DNA of 64,000 bases from Rhodobacter sp. Its GTDB lineage: Bacteria; Pseudomonadota; Alphaproteobacteria; Rhodobacterales; Rhodobacteraceae. Where the stretch lies: NCBI GenBank assembly GCA_020637515.1, contig JACKKG010000001.1, positions 682,001-746,000 of the forward strand, written 5' to 3'. This document shows, piece after piece, positions 41,973-52,660 of this stretch (position 1 is the first letter of the stretch; each line of letters starts with the position of its first letter). The notes under the pieces were generated by a model, which did no database searches, was not told where the DNA came from, and was given only the letters and a program-made list of their open reading frames with translations. The translations under genes and the position numbers were made by a program.

Positions 41973-43267
41973 CCGACCTGACCCCCCGCGAAATCGTCAG
42001 CGAACTGGATCGATTCATCATCGGACAGGCCGAGGCCAAGCGCGCCGTCGCGGTCGCCCTGCGCAACCGCTGGCGACGCAAGCATCTGGCGCCCGAACTG
42101 CGCGACGAGGTCTATCCGAAGAACATCCTGATGATCGGCCCGACCGGCGTCGGCAAGACCGAGATCAGCCGCCGGTTGGCGAAACTGGCCAAGGCCCCGT
42201 TTCTCAAGGTCGAAGCGACCAAGTTCACCGAGGTCGGCTATGTCGGCCGCGATGTGGAACAGATCGTCCGGGATCTGGTGGATGCGGCAATGGTCATGAC
42301 GCGCGACGCGATGCGCGACGATGTGCGCGCCCGCGCCCAGCAAAACGCCGAAGAGCGCGTGCTGGACGCAATCGCCGGAAAGGACGCGCGTTCCGGCACC
42401 CGCGATCTGTTCCGCAAGAAGCTGCGCGCGGGCGAGCTGGACGATACGGTCATCGAACTGGATATCGCCGAGGCCGGCCCCCAGATGCCGATGTTCGAAA
42501 TGCCGGGTATGCCGGCGCAGGGGATGAACCTGGGCGACCTGTTCGGCAAGGCGTTCGGCGGGCGCCGGGTGAAAAAGCGCATGACCGTGTCGGAAAGCCA
42601 TGAGATCCTGCTGAGCGAGGAAGCCGACAAGCTTCTGGACGAGGACACCGTCAAGGCCGCCGCGCTGGAGGCTGTCGAACAGAACGGCATCGTGTTCCTG
42701 GATGAGATCGACAAGGTGTGCGCCCGGGCGGAAACGCGCGGCGCCGATGTCAGCCGCGAGGGCGTGCAGCGCGATCTGTTGCCGCTGATCGAGGGCACGA
42801 CCGTCAGCACCAAGCACGGGCCGGTCAAGACCGACCACATCCTGTTCATCGCCTCGGGCGCGTTCCATGTGGCCAAACCGTCGGACCTGTTGCCCGAGTT
42901 GCAAGGGCGCCTGCCGATCCGGGTAGAGCTGCGCGCACTGACCGAGGAAGACTTCGTCCGCATCCTGACCGAGCCGGACAATGCCCTGACGCTGCAATAT
43001 TCCGCCCTGATGGGTACCGAGGACGTCACCGTCACCTTTACCGACGACGGCATCCGCGCCCTGGCGCAGATCGCGGCCGAGGTGAACCGCTCGGTCGAAA
43101 ACATCGGCGCGCGCCGTCTCTATACAGTGATGGAGCGCGTGTTCGAGGACCTCTCGTTTGCCGCGCCTGACCGGGGGGGCCAGTCGGTCACGGTGGACGC
43201 CGCCTTTGTCGAAGAAAACATCGGCGAACTGGCGCGCTCGACCGACCTCAGCCGCTACGTTCTCTGA
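41969..43267 (+). CDS. hslU: ATP-dependent protease ATPase subunit HslU
   Basis: A 432-residue AAA+ unfoldase. N-terminal [34 protein letters not shown] is diagnostic; Walker A is GPTGVGKT, the pore motif is in [13 protein letters not shown], Walker B is [11 protein letters not shown], and it ends LSRYVL, the C-terminal tail that docks into HslV. It is coupled to hslV by ATGA, and its 3' end overlaps the convergent thioesterase gene by 13 bases. Confidence 0.97.
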   Translation: MTDLTPREIVSELDRFIIGQAEAKRAVAVALRNRWRRKHLAPELRDEVYPKNILMIGPTGVGKTEISRRLAKLAKAPFLKVEATKFTEVGYVGRDVEQIVRDLVDAAMVMTRDAMRDDVRARAQQNAEERVLDAIAGKDARSGTRDLFRKKLRAGELDDTVIELDIAEAGPQMPMFEMPGMPAQGMNLGDLFGKAFGGRRVKKRMTVSESHEILLSEEADKLLDEDTVKAAALEAVEQNGIVFLDEIDKVCARAETRGADVSREGVQRDLLPLIEGTTVSTKHGPVKTDHILFIASGAFHVAKPSDLLPELQGRLPIRVELRALTEEDFVRILTEPDNALTLQYSALMGTEDVTVTFTDDGIRALAQIAAEVNRSVENIGARRLYTVMERVFEDLSFAAPDRGGQSVTVDAAFVEENIGELARSTDLSRYVL

Positions 43268-43716
43268 CGCGTCTGGGGGGAAACCTGGGGCTCGGGGGTC
43301 AGAAAGGGTGCAAGGCGTTCGCGCACGGCATCGGGCATGGGCGCCGATTTGCGCGTTTTCGGATCGAAGAAGACCTCGGTCAGGTCATAGGTCGCGTGCA
43401 GAACGCCGGTTTCCGCGTGGATCATGCGCAGATGAAAGGTCATCGACCGGCCCCCCAGCCGGCGGACCGTGCCGTCGATGACAAACCCGTCGCCGGCCTT
43501 CAGCTCACGGATGAAACTGGTTTCCGCCCTGGCCGAGACAATGTGAACGCCGTGCTCTTTCAGCATCCAGGACACCGGAATGCCCAGCGCGGTGTAGAGA
43601 AAAAAGGACGCGTCGTCGAAAAAAGGCGCGTAATGGCGCACGTTCATGTGGCCGAAGATGTCGTGATGCCAGGGGTGCACCACGCCGCGCAGCAGTTCGG
43701 GGCGCTGGTCAGGCAT
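43255..43716 (-). CDS. Hot-dog fold acyl-CoA thioesterase
   Basis: A 153-residue 4HBT-type thioesterase. The catalytic segment reads [24 protein letters not shown], where the Asp of HxDxxGHxN attacks the thioester. Proteins like this hydrolyse short or medium acyl-CoAs (YbgC/FadM-like). It overlaps the upstream membrane-protein gene by 8 bases, so the two are probably cotranscribed. Substrate not predictable. Confidence 0.87.
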   Translation of the reverse strand: MPDQRPELLRGVVHPWHHDIFGHMNVRHYAPFFDDASFFLYTALGIPVSWMLKEHGVHIVSARAETSFIRELKAGDGFVIDGTVRRLGGRSMTFHLRMIHAETGVLHATYDLTEVFFDPKTRKSAPMPDAVRERLAPFLTPEPQVSPQTRQRT

Positions 43717-44500
43717 TGAGGCTCCGTTTTTCGATGAAGTGGCCGTAGAGCGTGGTCAGGATCGAAACGCCGCAAAGCATGGTGATCCATTGCCCCGCCG
43801 TGTTCCAGACCATGCCCAGAACGAACGAGCCGCGCATCAGGATCGGTGTCGGCAGGCCCAGCAACGCATTGGCCAGCGTGGTCACGAAGGCCAGCACCAG
43901 AAGCGGCCAGAATGCCCCGCGCGTGGCGGCCCAGGCCTGTTTGACCGACAGACGTTCGCCCACCGCCGCGGCCGGAAGAATGAGCGACACACGATACGAA
44001 ATCAGCACGATCGGCAGGATCAGCAACACCAGGGTCAGCAACCAGACGAAACGCGCCGCGCCCGGGCCCAGGGCCTGAACGACCAGAAAACCCAGGAACC
44101 CCACCACCGCGCCCAGCGCCACGCCGACCAGCATCAGGGTCAGCGTCAGCACGATACCGGCAACCAGATAGCGCCAGACCGCGGCGCCGTTCCAGCGCGG
44201 GCCCGTGGGGGTCGGGTATTCCTCGAGCAGGATGAAACGGTGCCAGGCGACGGCCGACCACAGAAAAGCCACGGCAACCAGGATCACCGCGACGAACGCC
44301 ACCAGCCCGCCACCCGCACCCAGGCGTGACGGCTCCAGCGTTCCCGGGTGCTCGATCATTCCCAGCGAGGGCGCCAGCGTGGCCGACAGCACCGCCAGCG
44401 CGACCAGGGTGACCCCCAGAGGCAGGCTGACCCGCAGCGCCGCGCCGAAATTGCCCAGAATCATCCTGAGCGCGTGCAAGAACAGTTGAAAGCCCAGCAT
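43709..44500 (-). CDS. Multi-pass membrane protein of unknown function
   Basis: A 263-residue integral membrane protein with about six hydrophobic segments (around 20-40, 65-85, 110-135, 150-170, 195-215, 235-255). The linker has WHRFILLEEYPTPTGPRWNGAAVWRYL, a theme common in Rhodobacteraceae membrane proteins of no known role, and GERLSVKQAWAATRGAFWPLL. No catalytic motif is visible. It is upstream of, and overlaps, the thioesterase gene, and is divergent from argG. Confidence 0.8.
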   Translation of the reverse strand: MLGFQLFLHALRMILGNFGAALRVSLPLGVTLVALAVLSATLAPSLGMIEHPGTLEPSRLGAGGGLVAFVAVILVAVAFLWSAVAWHRFILLEEYPTPTGPRWNGAAVWRYLVAGIVLTLTLMLVGVALGAVVGFLGFLVVQALGPGAARFVWLLTLVLLILPIVLISYRVSLILPAAAVGERLSVKQAWAATRGAFWPLLVLAFVTTLANALLGLPTPILMRGSFVLGMVWNTAGQWITMLCGVSILTTLYGHFIEKRSLNA

Positions 44501-44628
44501 GAATTCCCCGCGCCATGACCCTGCGGACCAGTCTTTGCGGCCCTTCCGGGGATGTCAATCGCTGCCAGGTGTTGCGCCGGTTTCGCAAAGACGATAGCGA
44601 AGGCGCGATCCAAACATGGAGTTCTCTC

Positions 44629-45858
44629 ATGTCCGCGCCCAAGAAAGTCGTGCTGGCCTATTCCGGCGGGCTCGATACCTCGATCATCCTGAAATGGCTG
44701 CAAACCGAATACGGCTGCGAAGTGGTCACCTTCACCGCCGACCTCGGCCAGGGCGAGGAACTGGAGCCCGCGCGCGCCAAGGCGCTGATGCTGGGCATCA
44801 AGGAAGAGAACATCCACATCGTCGATGTGCGCGAGGAATTCGTGCGCGATTTCGTGTTCCCGATGTTCCGCGCCAACGCGGTCTACGAGGGGCTTTATCT
44901 GCTGGGCACGTCGATCGCGCGGCCCCTGATCTCCAAGCACCTGGTCGAACTGGCGCATGAACATGGCGCCGACGCCGTGGCGCATGGGGCCACCGGCAAG
45001 GGCAACGATCAGGTCCGGTTCGAACTGTCCGCCCTGGCGCTGGACCCGTCGATCCAGGTGATCGCGCCCTGGCGGATCTGGGATCTGTCCTCGCGCACGA
45101 AACTGTTGGAATTCGCGGAACAGAACCAGATTCCGATCGCCAAGAACAAGCGCGGCGAGGCGCCCTTCTCGGTCGATGCGAACCTTCTGCACACCTCGTC
45201 CGAGGGCACGGTGCTGGAGGACCCGGGCGTCGAGGCCCCCGATTACGTCGCCCAGCGCATCGTCGCGGTCGAGGATGCGCCGAACGAGCCCGAGTTCATC
45301 GAGGTCACCTTTGAACAAGGCGACGCCGTGGCGATCAACGGCGAGACGCTGTCGCCCGCAACGCTGCTGACCCGGCTGAACGAACTGGGCGCCAAGCATG
45401 GCATCGGCCTGCTGGACTTTGTCGAAAACCGCTTTGTCGGGATGAAGTCGCGCGGTGTCTACGAAACCCCCGGCGGCACGATCCTGCTGGAGGCGCATCG
45501 CGGCATCGAGCAGATCACGCTGGACGCGGGCGCGGGCCATCTGAAGGATTCGATCATGCCGCGCTATGCGGAACTGATCTACAACGGGTTCTGGTTCTCG
45601 CCCGAACGCGAGGCGCTGCAAGCCCTGATCGACAAGACGCAAGAGCACGTCACCGGCACGGTGAAGCTGAAACTCTACAAGGGCGTGGCGCGGACGGTCG
45701 CTCGCTGGTCGGATCATTCGCTCTACAGCGAAAAGCATGTGACCTTTGAAGAGGACGCGGGCGCCTATGACCAGAAGGACGCCGCCGGCTTCATCCGCCT
45801 GAACGCGCTGCGCTTGAAACTGATCGCGACGCGGAATGCGCGGGTCGCTGGCAAGTAA
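44629..45858 (+). CDS. argG: Argininosuccinate synthase
   Basis: A 409-residue ATP-dependent ligase joining citrulline and aspartate in arginine synthesis. The PP-loop is [16 protein letters not shown] at the N-terminus; [13 protein letters not shown] is the citrulline/ATP-contact segment and [18 protein letters not shown] the aspartate side. GGAG lies 7 bases before the ATG. It is monocistronic with a strong terminator right after the stop. Confidence 0.97.
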   Translation: MSAPKKVVLAYSGGLDTSIILKWLQTEYGCEVVTFTADLGQGEELEPARAKALMLGIKEENIHIVDVREEFVRDFVFPMFRANAVYEGLYLLGTSIARPLISKHLVELAHEHGADAVAHGATGKGNDQVRFELSALALDPSIQVIAPWRIWDLSSRTKLLEFAEQNQIPIAKNKRGEAPFSVDANLLHTSSEGTVLEDPGVEAPDYVAQRIVAVEDAPNEPEFIEVTFEQGDAVAINGETLSPATLLTRLNELGAKHGIGLLDFVENRFVGMKSRGVYETPGGTILLEAHRGIEQITLDAGAGHLKDSIMPRYAELIYNGFWFSPEREALQALIDKTQEHVTGTVKLKLYKGVARTVARWSDHSLYSEKHVTFEEDAGAYDQKDAAGFIRLNALRLKLIATRNARVAGK

Positions 45859-45879
45859 GCGCCACGCGGCGGCAAGGCA

Positions 45880-45913
45880 AAGGGCGGGTTGCGGCGACGC
45901 GGCCCGCCTTTTT
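45880..45913 (+). terminator. Intrinsic terminator of argG
   Basis: GGCGGG (45883-45888) pairs with CCCGCC (45903-45908), extended by flanking AAAG/TTTT pairs, and is followed by TTTTT. It begins 22 bases after the argG stop and ends just before the convergent 46-residue ORF. Confidence 0.8.
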
Positions 45914-45915
45914 CG

Positions 45916-46056
45916 TCAGAAAACCAGCGCCGCCAGACCGAGCCACATCAGCGAACCGACCATCATCGCCACCACCAGCGCACCGCCGGCAGACAGGGAC
46001 GCGCCGCGATGTTCCGGCGCGGCGACATAATCGGCGGTTTCGACCTGCGTGTTCAT
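45916..46056 (-). CDS. Small membrane protein (46 residues)
   Basis: ATG at 46056 preceded by AAAGGGG on the minus strand opens a 46-codon frame: MNTQVETADYVAAPEHRGA, then one hydrophobic helix (GALVVAMMVGSLMWLGLAALVF) reaching the C-terminus. The polar N-terminus and single C-terminal helix suggest a tail-anchored membrane microprotein. I do not recognise a family. It lies alone between the argG terminator and the ribokinase gene, has a sound ribosome site, and ends two bases after the terminator T-run. Confidence 0.6.
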   Translation of the reverse strand: MNTQVETADYVAAPEHRGASLSAGGALVVAMMVGSLMWLGLAALVF

Positions 46057-46152
46057 GACGGCCCCTTTCAGAGTTTTCCGCAGCGTGGCGGCAATCCCTG
46101 AATGAAGGGTGAATCGGGACGAAAAAATGGCGCTGATGCGAAGATTTGAGGG

Positions 46153-47028
46153 TCAGTCGCGGCCCAGAAGCACGGCGACCTCGGCCCTGCGGGGCATCGC
46201 GCCGGCCGCACCGGGGCGGGTCACCTGCAACGCAGCCGCCGCGGCGGCGTAGCGCAGCGCCTGTTCGGGCGCGTCGCCCTGGTCCAGCGCGGCGGCCAGA
46301 GACCCCGCGAAACAGTCGCCGGCGCCTGTCGTGTCCACCGCGGTCACCGCGAATGCGGGCACGAAAAGCGGCTCTGCGCCGTCGGAAATCCACTCGGCCC
46401 CGGCGGCGCCCCGGGTCACGATCACGGCCTGCACCGGCAGATCGGTCAGCGCCCGGCCGGTCGCCTGCATCAGCGCCCGGGCCTCGCCCGCGTTGACCAG
46501 CAGATGCGTCACATGGGGCAGAACCGCCAGCAGGGGCTCAAGCGCAAAGGGAGCGGCGGAATAGAAAACCGCCATGCCGCGCGCCCGGGCCAGCTGCGCG
46601 GCGTCCACCTGGTGCGAGGTTTCGTTTTGCAGCATCAGGATGTCGCCCGGGCCGCCCTGCGCCAGCGCAGCGGCGATGCGGCCCGGGTCTTGCGCCAGAT
46701 TGGCGCCCGAACTGATGATGATCTGGTTTTCGCCCGCATCGTCCACGGCAACGATGGCGTGCCCCGTCCCCTGCGCCACGCGGGCGATGTGGTCCAGGGA
46801 AACGCCCTGGGCCGTCAGGGCGGACTCGATCCAGGCATCCCCCTGCCCCACGGCACCGATATGGACAACCTTCGCCCCGGCCCTCAGCGCCGCGACGCTC
46901 TGGTTCACGCCCTTGCCGCCCAGGCCGGACACATGGCTGCGCGCGGACAGCGTTTCCCCGGCCCGTGGCAAGGCCTCCAGCCGATACACATGGTCGATGT
47001 TGATCGAACCCAGGCAAAAGACCGTCAT
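46153..47028 (-). CDS. rbsK: PfkB-family sugar kinase, ribokinase-like
   Basis: A 291-residue kinase. N-terminal VFCLGSINIDHVYRLEALPRAGETLSA and GLGGKGVNQSVAALRAGA match ribokinase signature 1; the C-terminal DTTGAGDCFAGSLAAAL is the PfkB catalytic signature with the base Asp. It phosphorylates ribose or a similar sugar; strict specificity is not readable, and the symbol is provisional. It overlaps maeB upstream by ATGA, an unusual partner for a sugar kinase. Confidence 0.87.
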   Translation of the reverse strand: MTVFCLGSINIDHVYRLEALPRAGETLSARSHVSGLGGKGVNQSVAALRAGAKVVHIGAVGQGDAWIESALTAQGVSLDHIARVAQGTGHAIVAVDDAGENQIIISSGANLAQDPGRIAAALAQGGPGDILMLQNETSHQVDAAQLARARGMAVFYSAAPFALEPLLAVLPHVTHLLVNAGEARALMQATGRALTDLPVQAVIVTRGAAGAEWISDGAEPLFVPAFAVTAVDTTGAGDCFAGSLAAALDQGDAPEQALRYAAAAAALQVTRPGAAGAMPRRAEVAVLLGRD

Positions 47029-49295
47029 TTCGACGTCAGACCCACGCGGCAGGCGGCCATGACGGCCATGTTCATGATGTCGTTGACCGTCGCCCCCGTG
47101 GACAGGATCTGAATAGGCTTTGGCACCCCGGTCAGGATCGGGCCGATGACCGTGGCACCGGCCATTTCCTGCATCAGCTTGACCGAGATCGAGGCCGAGT
47201 GCCGCGCCGGCACCACCAGGATGTTCGCCGGGCCGGTCAGCCGAGAGAACGGATAATGCGCCGCCGCATTGGCGTTCAGCGCCACGTCCACGGTCATCTC
47301 GCCCTCGTATTCGAAATCGACGCCGCGGCGATCCAGAACGTCCGGCGCGAGGTGCATCTTCTGCGCGCGTTCCGACACCGGATACCCGAATGTCGAGAAG
47401 CTGACAAAGGCCACGCGTGGCTCAAGTCCCAGGGACCGCGCCACACCGGCGGCGCGGGTGGCGATGTCGGCAAGGTCGTCTTCCTCGGGCCATTCGTGCA
47501 CCAATGTGTCGGCGATCAGAACGATGCGCCCCTTGTGCAGCAGCGCCGAGACACCGACCGCCCCGTCCTGCGCCCGGGCGTCGAAGACATGGTTGATCAT
47601 GTCCATGACCAGCGCTGACTTGCGCGTCGCACCGGTGACCAGCCCGTCGCCATGGCCATGCGCCAGCATCAACGCGGAAAAGATGTGCCGGTCGCGCGTG
47701 GCCATCCGGTGAACATCGCGCTGATCGAAGCCTTTGCGCTGCAAGCGTTTGTAAAGAAAAGACTTATAGGCATCCAGGTGGCGGCTGTTGGCGGCGTTGA
47801 CGATGCTGAGTTCGCGCACCGCGTCGCCCAGACCGGCGGTTTCGAGACGCCGCTTCACGTCCTCGTCCTGACCCACGACCAGCGCCTTTCCCAGGCCCGC
47901 CCGTTGATAGGCGACCGCCGCGCGCAACACGCGCTCGTCGTCGCCCTCGGCAAAGATCATGCGGGACTGGGCCTGTCGCGCGCGCGCGAACAGGCTTTGC
48001 TGGATCGAAGCCGTCGGGTCCATCCGCGAGCGCAGCGTGTGGCGATAGGCGTCCATGTCGATGATCGGCCGCCGGGCAACGCCGGTGTCCATCCCTGCCT
48101 TGGCCACCGCGGGTGGGATCGTGTAGATCAGCCGCGGGTCAAAGGGCGTGGGGATGATGTAGTCGCGCCCGAAGCTGAGCTTGCGGCCATAGGCCATCGC
48201 GACCTCGTCGGGCACATCCTCACGCGCGAGTTCGGCCAGGGCCCGGGCGCAGGCGATCTTCATCTCGTCGTTGATCGCGCGCGCGTGGATGTCCAGCGCG
48301 CCGCGGAAGAGATAGGGAAAGCCCAGGACGTTGTTCACCTGGTTCGGATAGTCCGACCGGCCGGTGGCCACGATCGCATCGGGGCGGACCGCGTGCGCCT
48401 CTTCCGGTGTGATTTCAGGGTCGGGGTTGGCCATGGCAAAGATGACCGGATTGTCGGCCATGGCCTGCACCATCTCGGGCGTCACCGCCCCCTTGGCCGA
48501 CACCCCCAGGAACACATCGGCGCCGACCATCGCCTCTTCCAGCGTGCGGGCGTCGGTGACGGCGGCGTGGGCCGATTTCCACTGGTTCATGCCCTCGGTG
48601 CGGCCCTGGTAGATCACGCCCTTGGTGTCGCACATGATGCAGTTGTCGTGCCGGGCGCCCATGCTTTTCAGCAATTCCAGACAGGCGATCCCGGCCGCGC
48701 CGGCGCCGTTCAGCACGATGCGGCAATCCTCGATCCGCTTGCCCGACAGCTCCAGCGCGTTGATGAGCCCGGCCGCGCAGATCACCGCCGTGCCGTGCTG
48801 GTCGTCGTGAAACACCGGAATATCGCAGAGTTCCTTGAGGCGCTGCTCGATGATGAAGCATTCAGGCGCCTTGATGTCCTCAAGGTTGATGCCGCCGAAC
48901 GTGGGCGACATGAGGTGCACGGCCTTGATGATCTCATCCGCGTCCTCGGTCGCCAGCTCGATATCGATGGCGTTCACGTCGGCAAAGCGCTTGAACAGGA
49001 CGGCCTTGCCCTCCATCACCGGCTTGGAGGCCAGCGCGCCCAGGTTGCCCATCCCCAGGATCGCCGTGCCGTTCGACACCACGGCCACCATGTTGCCCTT
49101 GACGGTATAGTCATAGGCCAGCCCGGGATCGCGCGCGATGTGTTCGACCGGCACCGCGACGCCCGGGGAATAGGCCAGCGACAGGTCGCGCTGGGTGGCC
49201 ATCGGGGTCGTGGCGACAACCTCGTATTTGCCGGGGGTCGGTTCAAAGTGATAGGCCAGCGCCTCTTCGGGCGTGATGCGGGATTTGCGCGACAT
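47025..49295 (-). CDS. maeB: NADP-dependent malic enzyme with phosphotransacetylase-like domain
   Basis: A 756-residue MaeB. Residues about 1-425 form the malic enzyme (SPGVAVPVEHIARDP, FHDDQHGTAVICAAGLINAL, NGAGAAGIACLELLKSMGA for NADP), and about 430-750 a phosphate acetyltransferase-like domain (FAEGDDERVLRAAVAYQRAGLG, SVKLMQEMAGATVIGPILTGV) that is regulatory and binds acetyl-CoA in homologues. It decarboxylates malate to pyruvate. The start at 49295 matches MSRKSRITPEEALAYH; the longer frame is antisense extension. Divergent from mutS. Confidence 0.95.
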   Translation of the reverse strand: MSRKSRITPEEALAYHFEPTPGKYEVVATTPMATQRDLSLAYSPGVAVPVEHIARDPGLAYDYTVKGNMVAVVSNGTAILGMGNLGALASKPVMEGKAVLFKRFADVNAIDIELATEDADEIIKAVHLMSPTFGGINLEDIKAPECFIIEQRLKELCDIPVFHDDQHGTAVICAAGLINALELSGKRIEDCRIVLNGAGAAGIACLELLKSMGARHDNCIMCDTKGVIYQGRTEGMNQWKSAHAAVTDARTLEEAMVGADVFLGVSAKGAVTPEMVQAMADNPVIFAMANPDPEITPEEAHAVRPDAIVATGRSDYPNQVNNVLGFPYLFRGALDIHARAINDEMKIACARALAELAREDVPDEVAMAYGRKLSFGRDYIIPTPFDPRLIYTIPPAVAKAGMDTGVARRPIIDMDAYRHTLRSRMDPTASIQQSLFARARQAQSRMIFAEGDDERVLRAAVAYQRAGLGKALVVGQDEDVKRRLETAGLGDAVRELSIVNAANSRHLDAYKSFLYKRLQRKGFDQRDVHRMATRDRHIFSALMLAHGHGDGLVTGATRKSALVMDMINHVFDARAQDGAVGVSALLHKGRIVLIADTLVHEWPEEDDLADIATRAAGVARSLGLEPRVAFVSFSTFGYPVSERAQKMHLAPDVLDRRGVDFEYEGEMTVDVALNANAAAHYPFSRLTGPANILVVPARHSASISVKLMQEMAGATVIGPILTGVPKPIQILSTGATVNDIMNMAVMAACRVGLTSK

Positions 49296-49395
49296 GGGGT
49301 CCTCCAGATCGACCTTCCATAGCGCGGCCCATGCGCTGGAACAACAAGCGCGAACGGGCCTTTTCGCTGCGGGGGCGATTTCGTAGGGTCGCCCG

Positions 49396-52065
49396 ATGAC
49401 AGGAGTGACCAGCGTGAGCGATCCGCAGCCCGGTGTAACGCCGATGATGGCGCAATATCTCGAGATCAAGAGCCAGCACGCCGACGCGCTGCTGTTCTAT
49501 CGCATGGGCGATTTCTACGAGATGTTCTTTGAGGACGCGGTGGCGGCCTCGGCCGCGCTGGATATCGCGCTCACCAAACGCGGCCTGCATCTGGGCGAGG
49601 ATATCCCGATGTGCGGGGTGCCGATCCACGCCGCCGAGGGCTATCTGCTGACGCTGATCCGAAAGGGATTTCGCGTCGCCATCGCCGAACAGATGGAGGA
49701 CCCGGCCGAGGCCCGCAAGCGCGGCGCCAAATCCGTCGTGCGGCGCGAGGTTGTGCGGCTGGTCACACCCGGCACGCTGACCGAGGACGCGCTGCTGGAG
49801 CCCCGGCGCCACAACTTTCTGGCCGCCTGGAGCGATATCCGCGGCGAAGCGGCCCTGGCCTGGGCCGATATTTCCACAGGCGAGTTCCGCGTGGTCCCCT
49901 GCCCCCGTGTGCGCCTGGCCCCGGAACTGGCGCGCCTGGCCGCGCGGGAGCTCGTCGTGCCCGAGGATCTGGCGCACGACTTGCACGACATGGCATCCGA
50001 ACTGGGGTTGGTGTTGGCCGAACGGGGGCGCGCGGCCTTCGACAGCACGGCCGCCGTGAAACGGCTGTGCGCGCTGTTCGGCGTGGGCACTCTGGACGGG
50101 TTCGGTGCCTTTGACCGGGCCGAATTGTCGGCGCTGGGGGCCCTGGCCGACTACCTGGACCTGACGCAAAAAGGCCGGATGCCCCTGTTGCGCCCGCCGG
50201 TTCGCGAGAATGCCGGCGCGGCGATGCAGATCGACGGGCCCACGCGGCGCAATCTGGAACTGACCCAGGCGCTGGCGGGCGGGCGGGACGGCTCGTTGCT
50301 GGCCGCGATCGACACCACGATCACCGCGGGCGGCGCCCGGCTGCTGGAGCGGCGCCTGTCCTCGCCCTCGTGCGATCTGGGGGTGATTCGCGCGCGATTG
50401 GCGGCGGTCGAGGCGCTGGTGGGCGACGATCTGCTGCGCGCCGACCTGCGCGCGGCGCTGAAATCGGTGCCCGACATCGACCGCGCGCTGTCGCGGCTGG
50501 CGCTGGACCGGGGCGGTCCGCGCGATCTGGCGATGCTGCGGGCGGGCCTGTCCCAGGCGGGCATCCTGGCCGGACAAATCGCCGACGATCTGCCCGAGGC
50601 GCTGGTCGCCGCCCGGCGCGCCTTGCAGGGGCATGACGCGCTGGCCGGACTGCTGGGCGGCACCCTGGTCGAGGACCCGCCATTGCTGGCGCGCGACGGC
50701 GGGTTCATCGCGGCGGGCGTCGATCCGGACCTGGATTCCGCGCGCGAACTGCGCGACGAGGGGCGCGGCGTCATCGCCCGTATGCAGGCCGACTATGCGG
50801 CCGAAAGCGGCATCCCGTCGTTGAAGATCAAGCATAACAACGTGCTGGGCTATTTCATCGAGACCACCGCGACCCATGCGGAAAGGATGCTGTCACCGCC
50901 GTTGAACGAGCGTTTCCTGCACCGGCAGACGACCGCGAACCAGGTGCGGTTCACCACCGTCGCGCTGTCCGAGATGGAGACGCGGATCCTGAACGCCGGC
51001 GCCCGGGCGCTGGAGATCGAGAAGCGGATCTTTGGCGAATTGCGCGACGCCGTGCTGGCGCAGGCGGGGCCCGTGCATGGCGCCGCACGCGCCCTGGCCG
51101 AGGTGGACGTGACCGCCGCCTTTGCCGAGCTGGCCCGGGTGCGCGACTGGTGCAAACCCGTGGTGGACGATAGCCGCGACTTTGTGGTCGAATCCGGTCG
51201 CCACCCGGTCGTCGAGGCGGCGCTGGCCCGGTCCGGCCGGCCGTTTGTGGCGAACGGGCTGGACCTGGAACCCACGGGCAAGGGCGCGGCCGTATGGCTG
51301 GTGACCGGGCCGAACATGGCGGGTAAATCGACCTTTCTGCGCCAGAACGCGCTCATCGCCATTCTGGCGCAGGCCGGGGGCTATGTTCCGGCGCAGTCGG
51401 CGCGGGTGGGCCTGGTGGAACAGGTGTTCAGCCGGGTCGGGGCCTCGGACGATCTGGCGCGGGGGCGGTCCACCTTCATGGTGGAGATGGTCGAAACGGC
51501 GGCCATCGTGAACCAGGCGGGGCCCAGGGCCTTTGTCATCCTGGACGAAATCGGCCGTGGAACCGCGACCTATGACGGTCTGTCCATCGCCTGGGCCGTG
51601 CTGGAGCATCTGCACGGCGTGAACCGGTGCCGCGCCCTGTTCGCGACCCATTACCACGAGATGGTGGCCCTGGCCGACCGGCTGGAGGGGGTGGAGAACG
51701 CCACCGTCTCGGTCCGCGAGTGGGAGGGCGACGTCGTCTTTCTGCATGAGGTCCGCAAGGGGGCAGCCGACCGGTCCTATGGGGTGCAGGTCGCCCGACT
51801 GGCCGGCCTGCCCGACGCGGTGATCGGCCGCGCGCGCGAGGTGCTGGACATGCTCGAACGCGGGGACCAGGGGCAGCGCGGCGCAAAGACGCTGATCGAC
51901 GACCTGCCGCTGTTCGCGGCGGCGCCCCAACGCCCGACACCGAGGGCGGAACCCAAGGAATCCCAGGTCGAGGCGCGGCTGAAGGGCGTTCATCCGGATA
52001 CCTTGACCCCGCGCGAGGCGCTGGCGCTGGTCTATGAGTTGCGGGACCTTCTGGGGCAGGCCTAG
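49396..52065 (+). CDS. mutS: DNA mismatch repair protein MutS
   Basis: An 889-residue MutS. The mismatch-binding N-terminus has [30 protein letters not shown] with the Phe of the F-x-E region; Walker [10 protein letters not shown] starts at 638, Walker B is [18 protein letters not shown], and [22 protein letters not shown] is the family tail. Two starts are plausible: ATG 49396 (weak TAGGG) and GTG 49414 with AGGAG eight bases before it, which would give 883 residues. A perfect hairpin follows directly after the stop. Confidence 0.96.
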   Translation: MTGVTSVSDPQPGVTPMMAQYLEIKSQHADALLFYRMGDFYEMFFEDAVAASAALDIALTKRGLHLGEDIPMCGVPIHAAEGYLLTLIRKGFRVAIAEQMEDPAEARKRGAKSVVRREVVRLVTPGTLTEDALLEPRRHNFLAAWSDIRGEAALAWADISTGEFRVVPCPRVRLAPELARLAARELVVPEDLAHDLHDMASELGLVLAERGRAAFDSTAAVKRLCALFGVGTLDGFGAFDRAELSALGALADYLDLTQKGRMPLLRPPVRENAGAAMQIDGPTRRNLELTQALAGGRDGSLLAAIDTTITAGGARLLERRLSSPSCDLGVIRARLAAVEALVGDDLLRADLRAALKSVPDIDRALSRLALDRGGPRDLAMLRAGLSQAGILAGQIADDLPEALVAARRALQGHDALAGLLGGTLVEDPPLLARDGGFIAAGVDPDLDSARELRDEGRGVIARMQADYAAESGIPSLKIKHNNVLGYFIETTATHAERMLSPPLNERFLHRQTTANQVRFTTVALSEMETRILNAGARALEIEKRIFGELRDAVLAQAGPVHGAARALAEVDVTAAFAELARVRDWCKPVVDDSRDFVVESGRHPVVEAALARSGRPFVANGLDLEPTGKGAAVWLVTGPNMAGKSTFLRQNALIAILAQAGGYVPAQSARVGLVEQVFSRVGASDDLARGRSTFMVEMVETAAIVNQAGPRAFVILDEIGRGTATYDGLSIAWAVLEHLHGVNRCRALFATHYHEMVALADRLEGVENATVSVREWEGDVVFLHEVRKGAADRSYGVQVARLAGLPDAVIGRAREVLDMLERGDQGQRGAKTLIDDLPLFAAAPQRPTPRAEPKESQVEARLKGVHPDTLTPREALALVYELRDLLGQA

Positions 52066-52086
52066 GATGGGCAAACCTGCCCATCC
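52065..52086. terminator. Perfect hairpin between convergent mutS and grpE
   Basis: GGATGGGC (52065-52072) and GCCCATCC (52079-52086) form an 8-base stem with a 6-base loop, starting on the last base of the mutS stop. It lies between convergent genes; no U-run follows, so termination strength is uncertain. Confidence 0.6.
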
Positions 52087-52102
52087 GGCCGGGTTCGCCG
52101 GG

Positions 52103-52651
52103 TCAGCCCGGGGTCGATGATACGCCGACCTGGGCCGGACGCAGCAGGTGTTCGTGCAGCCGAAACCCTTCCGAGACCACCTGGATGATCTGCCCGGCCT
52201 TTGTCCCGGGCACGGGCGCTTCGAACATCGCCTCATGGAAATGCGGGTCGAACGGTTCCCCGACCTCGGGGGCGACCCGTTCGATGCCGTGGCGCGAGAA
52301 GATGTTGGCGAGATCCCGGAGCGTCAGGTCGAGCCCGTCGGCCAGCCCCTTTGCCTGCTCGCGAAGGCCGTCGTCCATCAGCGAAAGCGCGCGGTTCAGG
52401 TTGTCATAGACCGACAGCATGTCCCGCGCGAGTTTCTGGCCGCCGTAGATCGCGGCCTCGCGGCGGTCCTTTTCGGCGCGTTTGCGGATGTTTTCCAGAT
52501 CCGCAAGCGAGCGCATCAGACGATCGCGCATTTCGGCGCGCTCGACCTCGAACGCTGCCATGGCGGCGTCAAGCGCCGCGGCGGGATCCAGCTCGGCGGT
52601 TTCCGGGGCCTCGACCTGCGATTCGGCCGGGTTTTCTTGTGGCTCTGCCAT
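52103..52651 (-). CDS. grpE: Nucleotide exchange factor GrpE
   Basis: A 182-residue GrpE: long acidic N-terminus, a coiled coil (about 45-95, ERAEMRDRLMRSLADLENIRKRAEKDR), and the C-terminal beta-domain GIERVAPEVGEPFDPHFHEAMFEAP. It releases ADP from DnaK. It is 9 bases downstream of hrcA on the same strand, the usual heat-shock pair in this lineage. No CIRCE element lies in front of hrcA. Confidence 0.95.
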   Translation of the reverse strand: MAEPQENPAESQVEAPETAELDPAAALDAAMAAFEVERAEMRDRLMRSLADLENIRKRAEKDRREAAIYGGQKLARDMLSVYDNLNRALSLMDDGLREQAKGLADGLDLTLRDLANIFSRHGIERVAPEVGEPFDPHFHEAMFEAPVPGTKAGQIIQVVSEGFRLHEHLLRPAQVGVSSTPG

Positions 52652-52660
52652 GTCTTCCTC

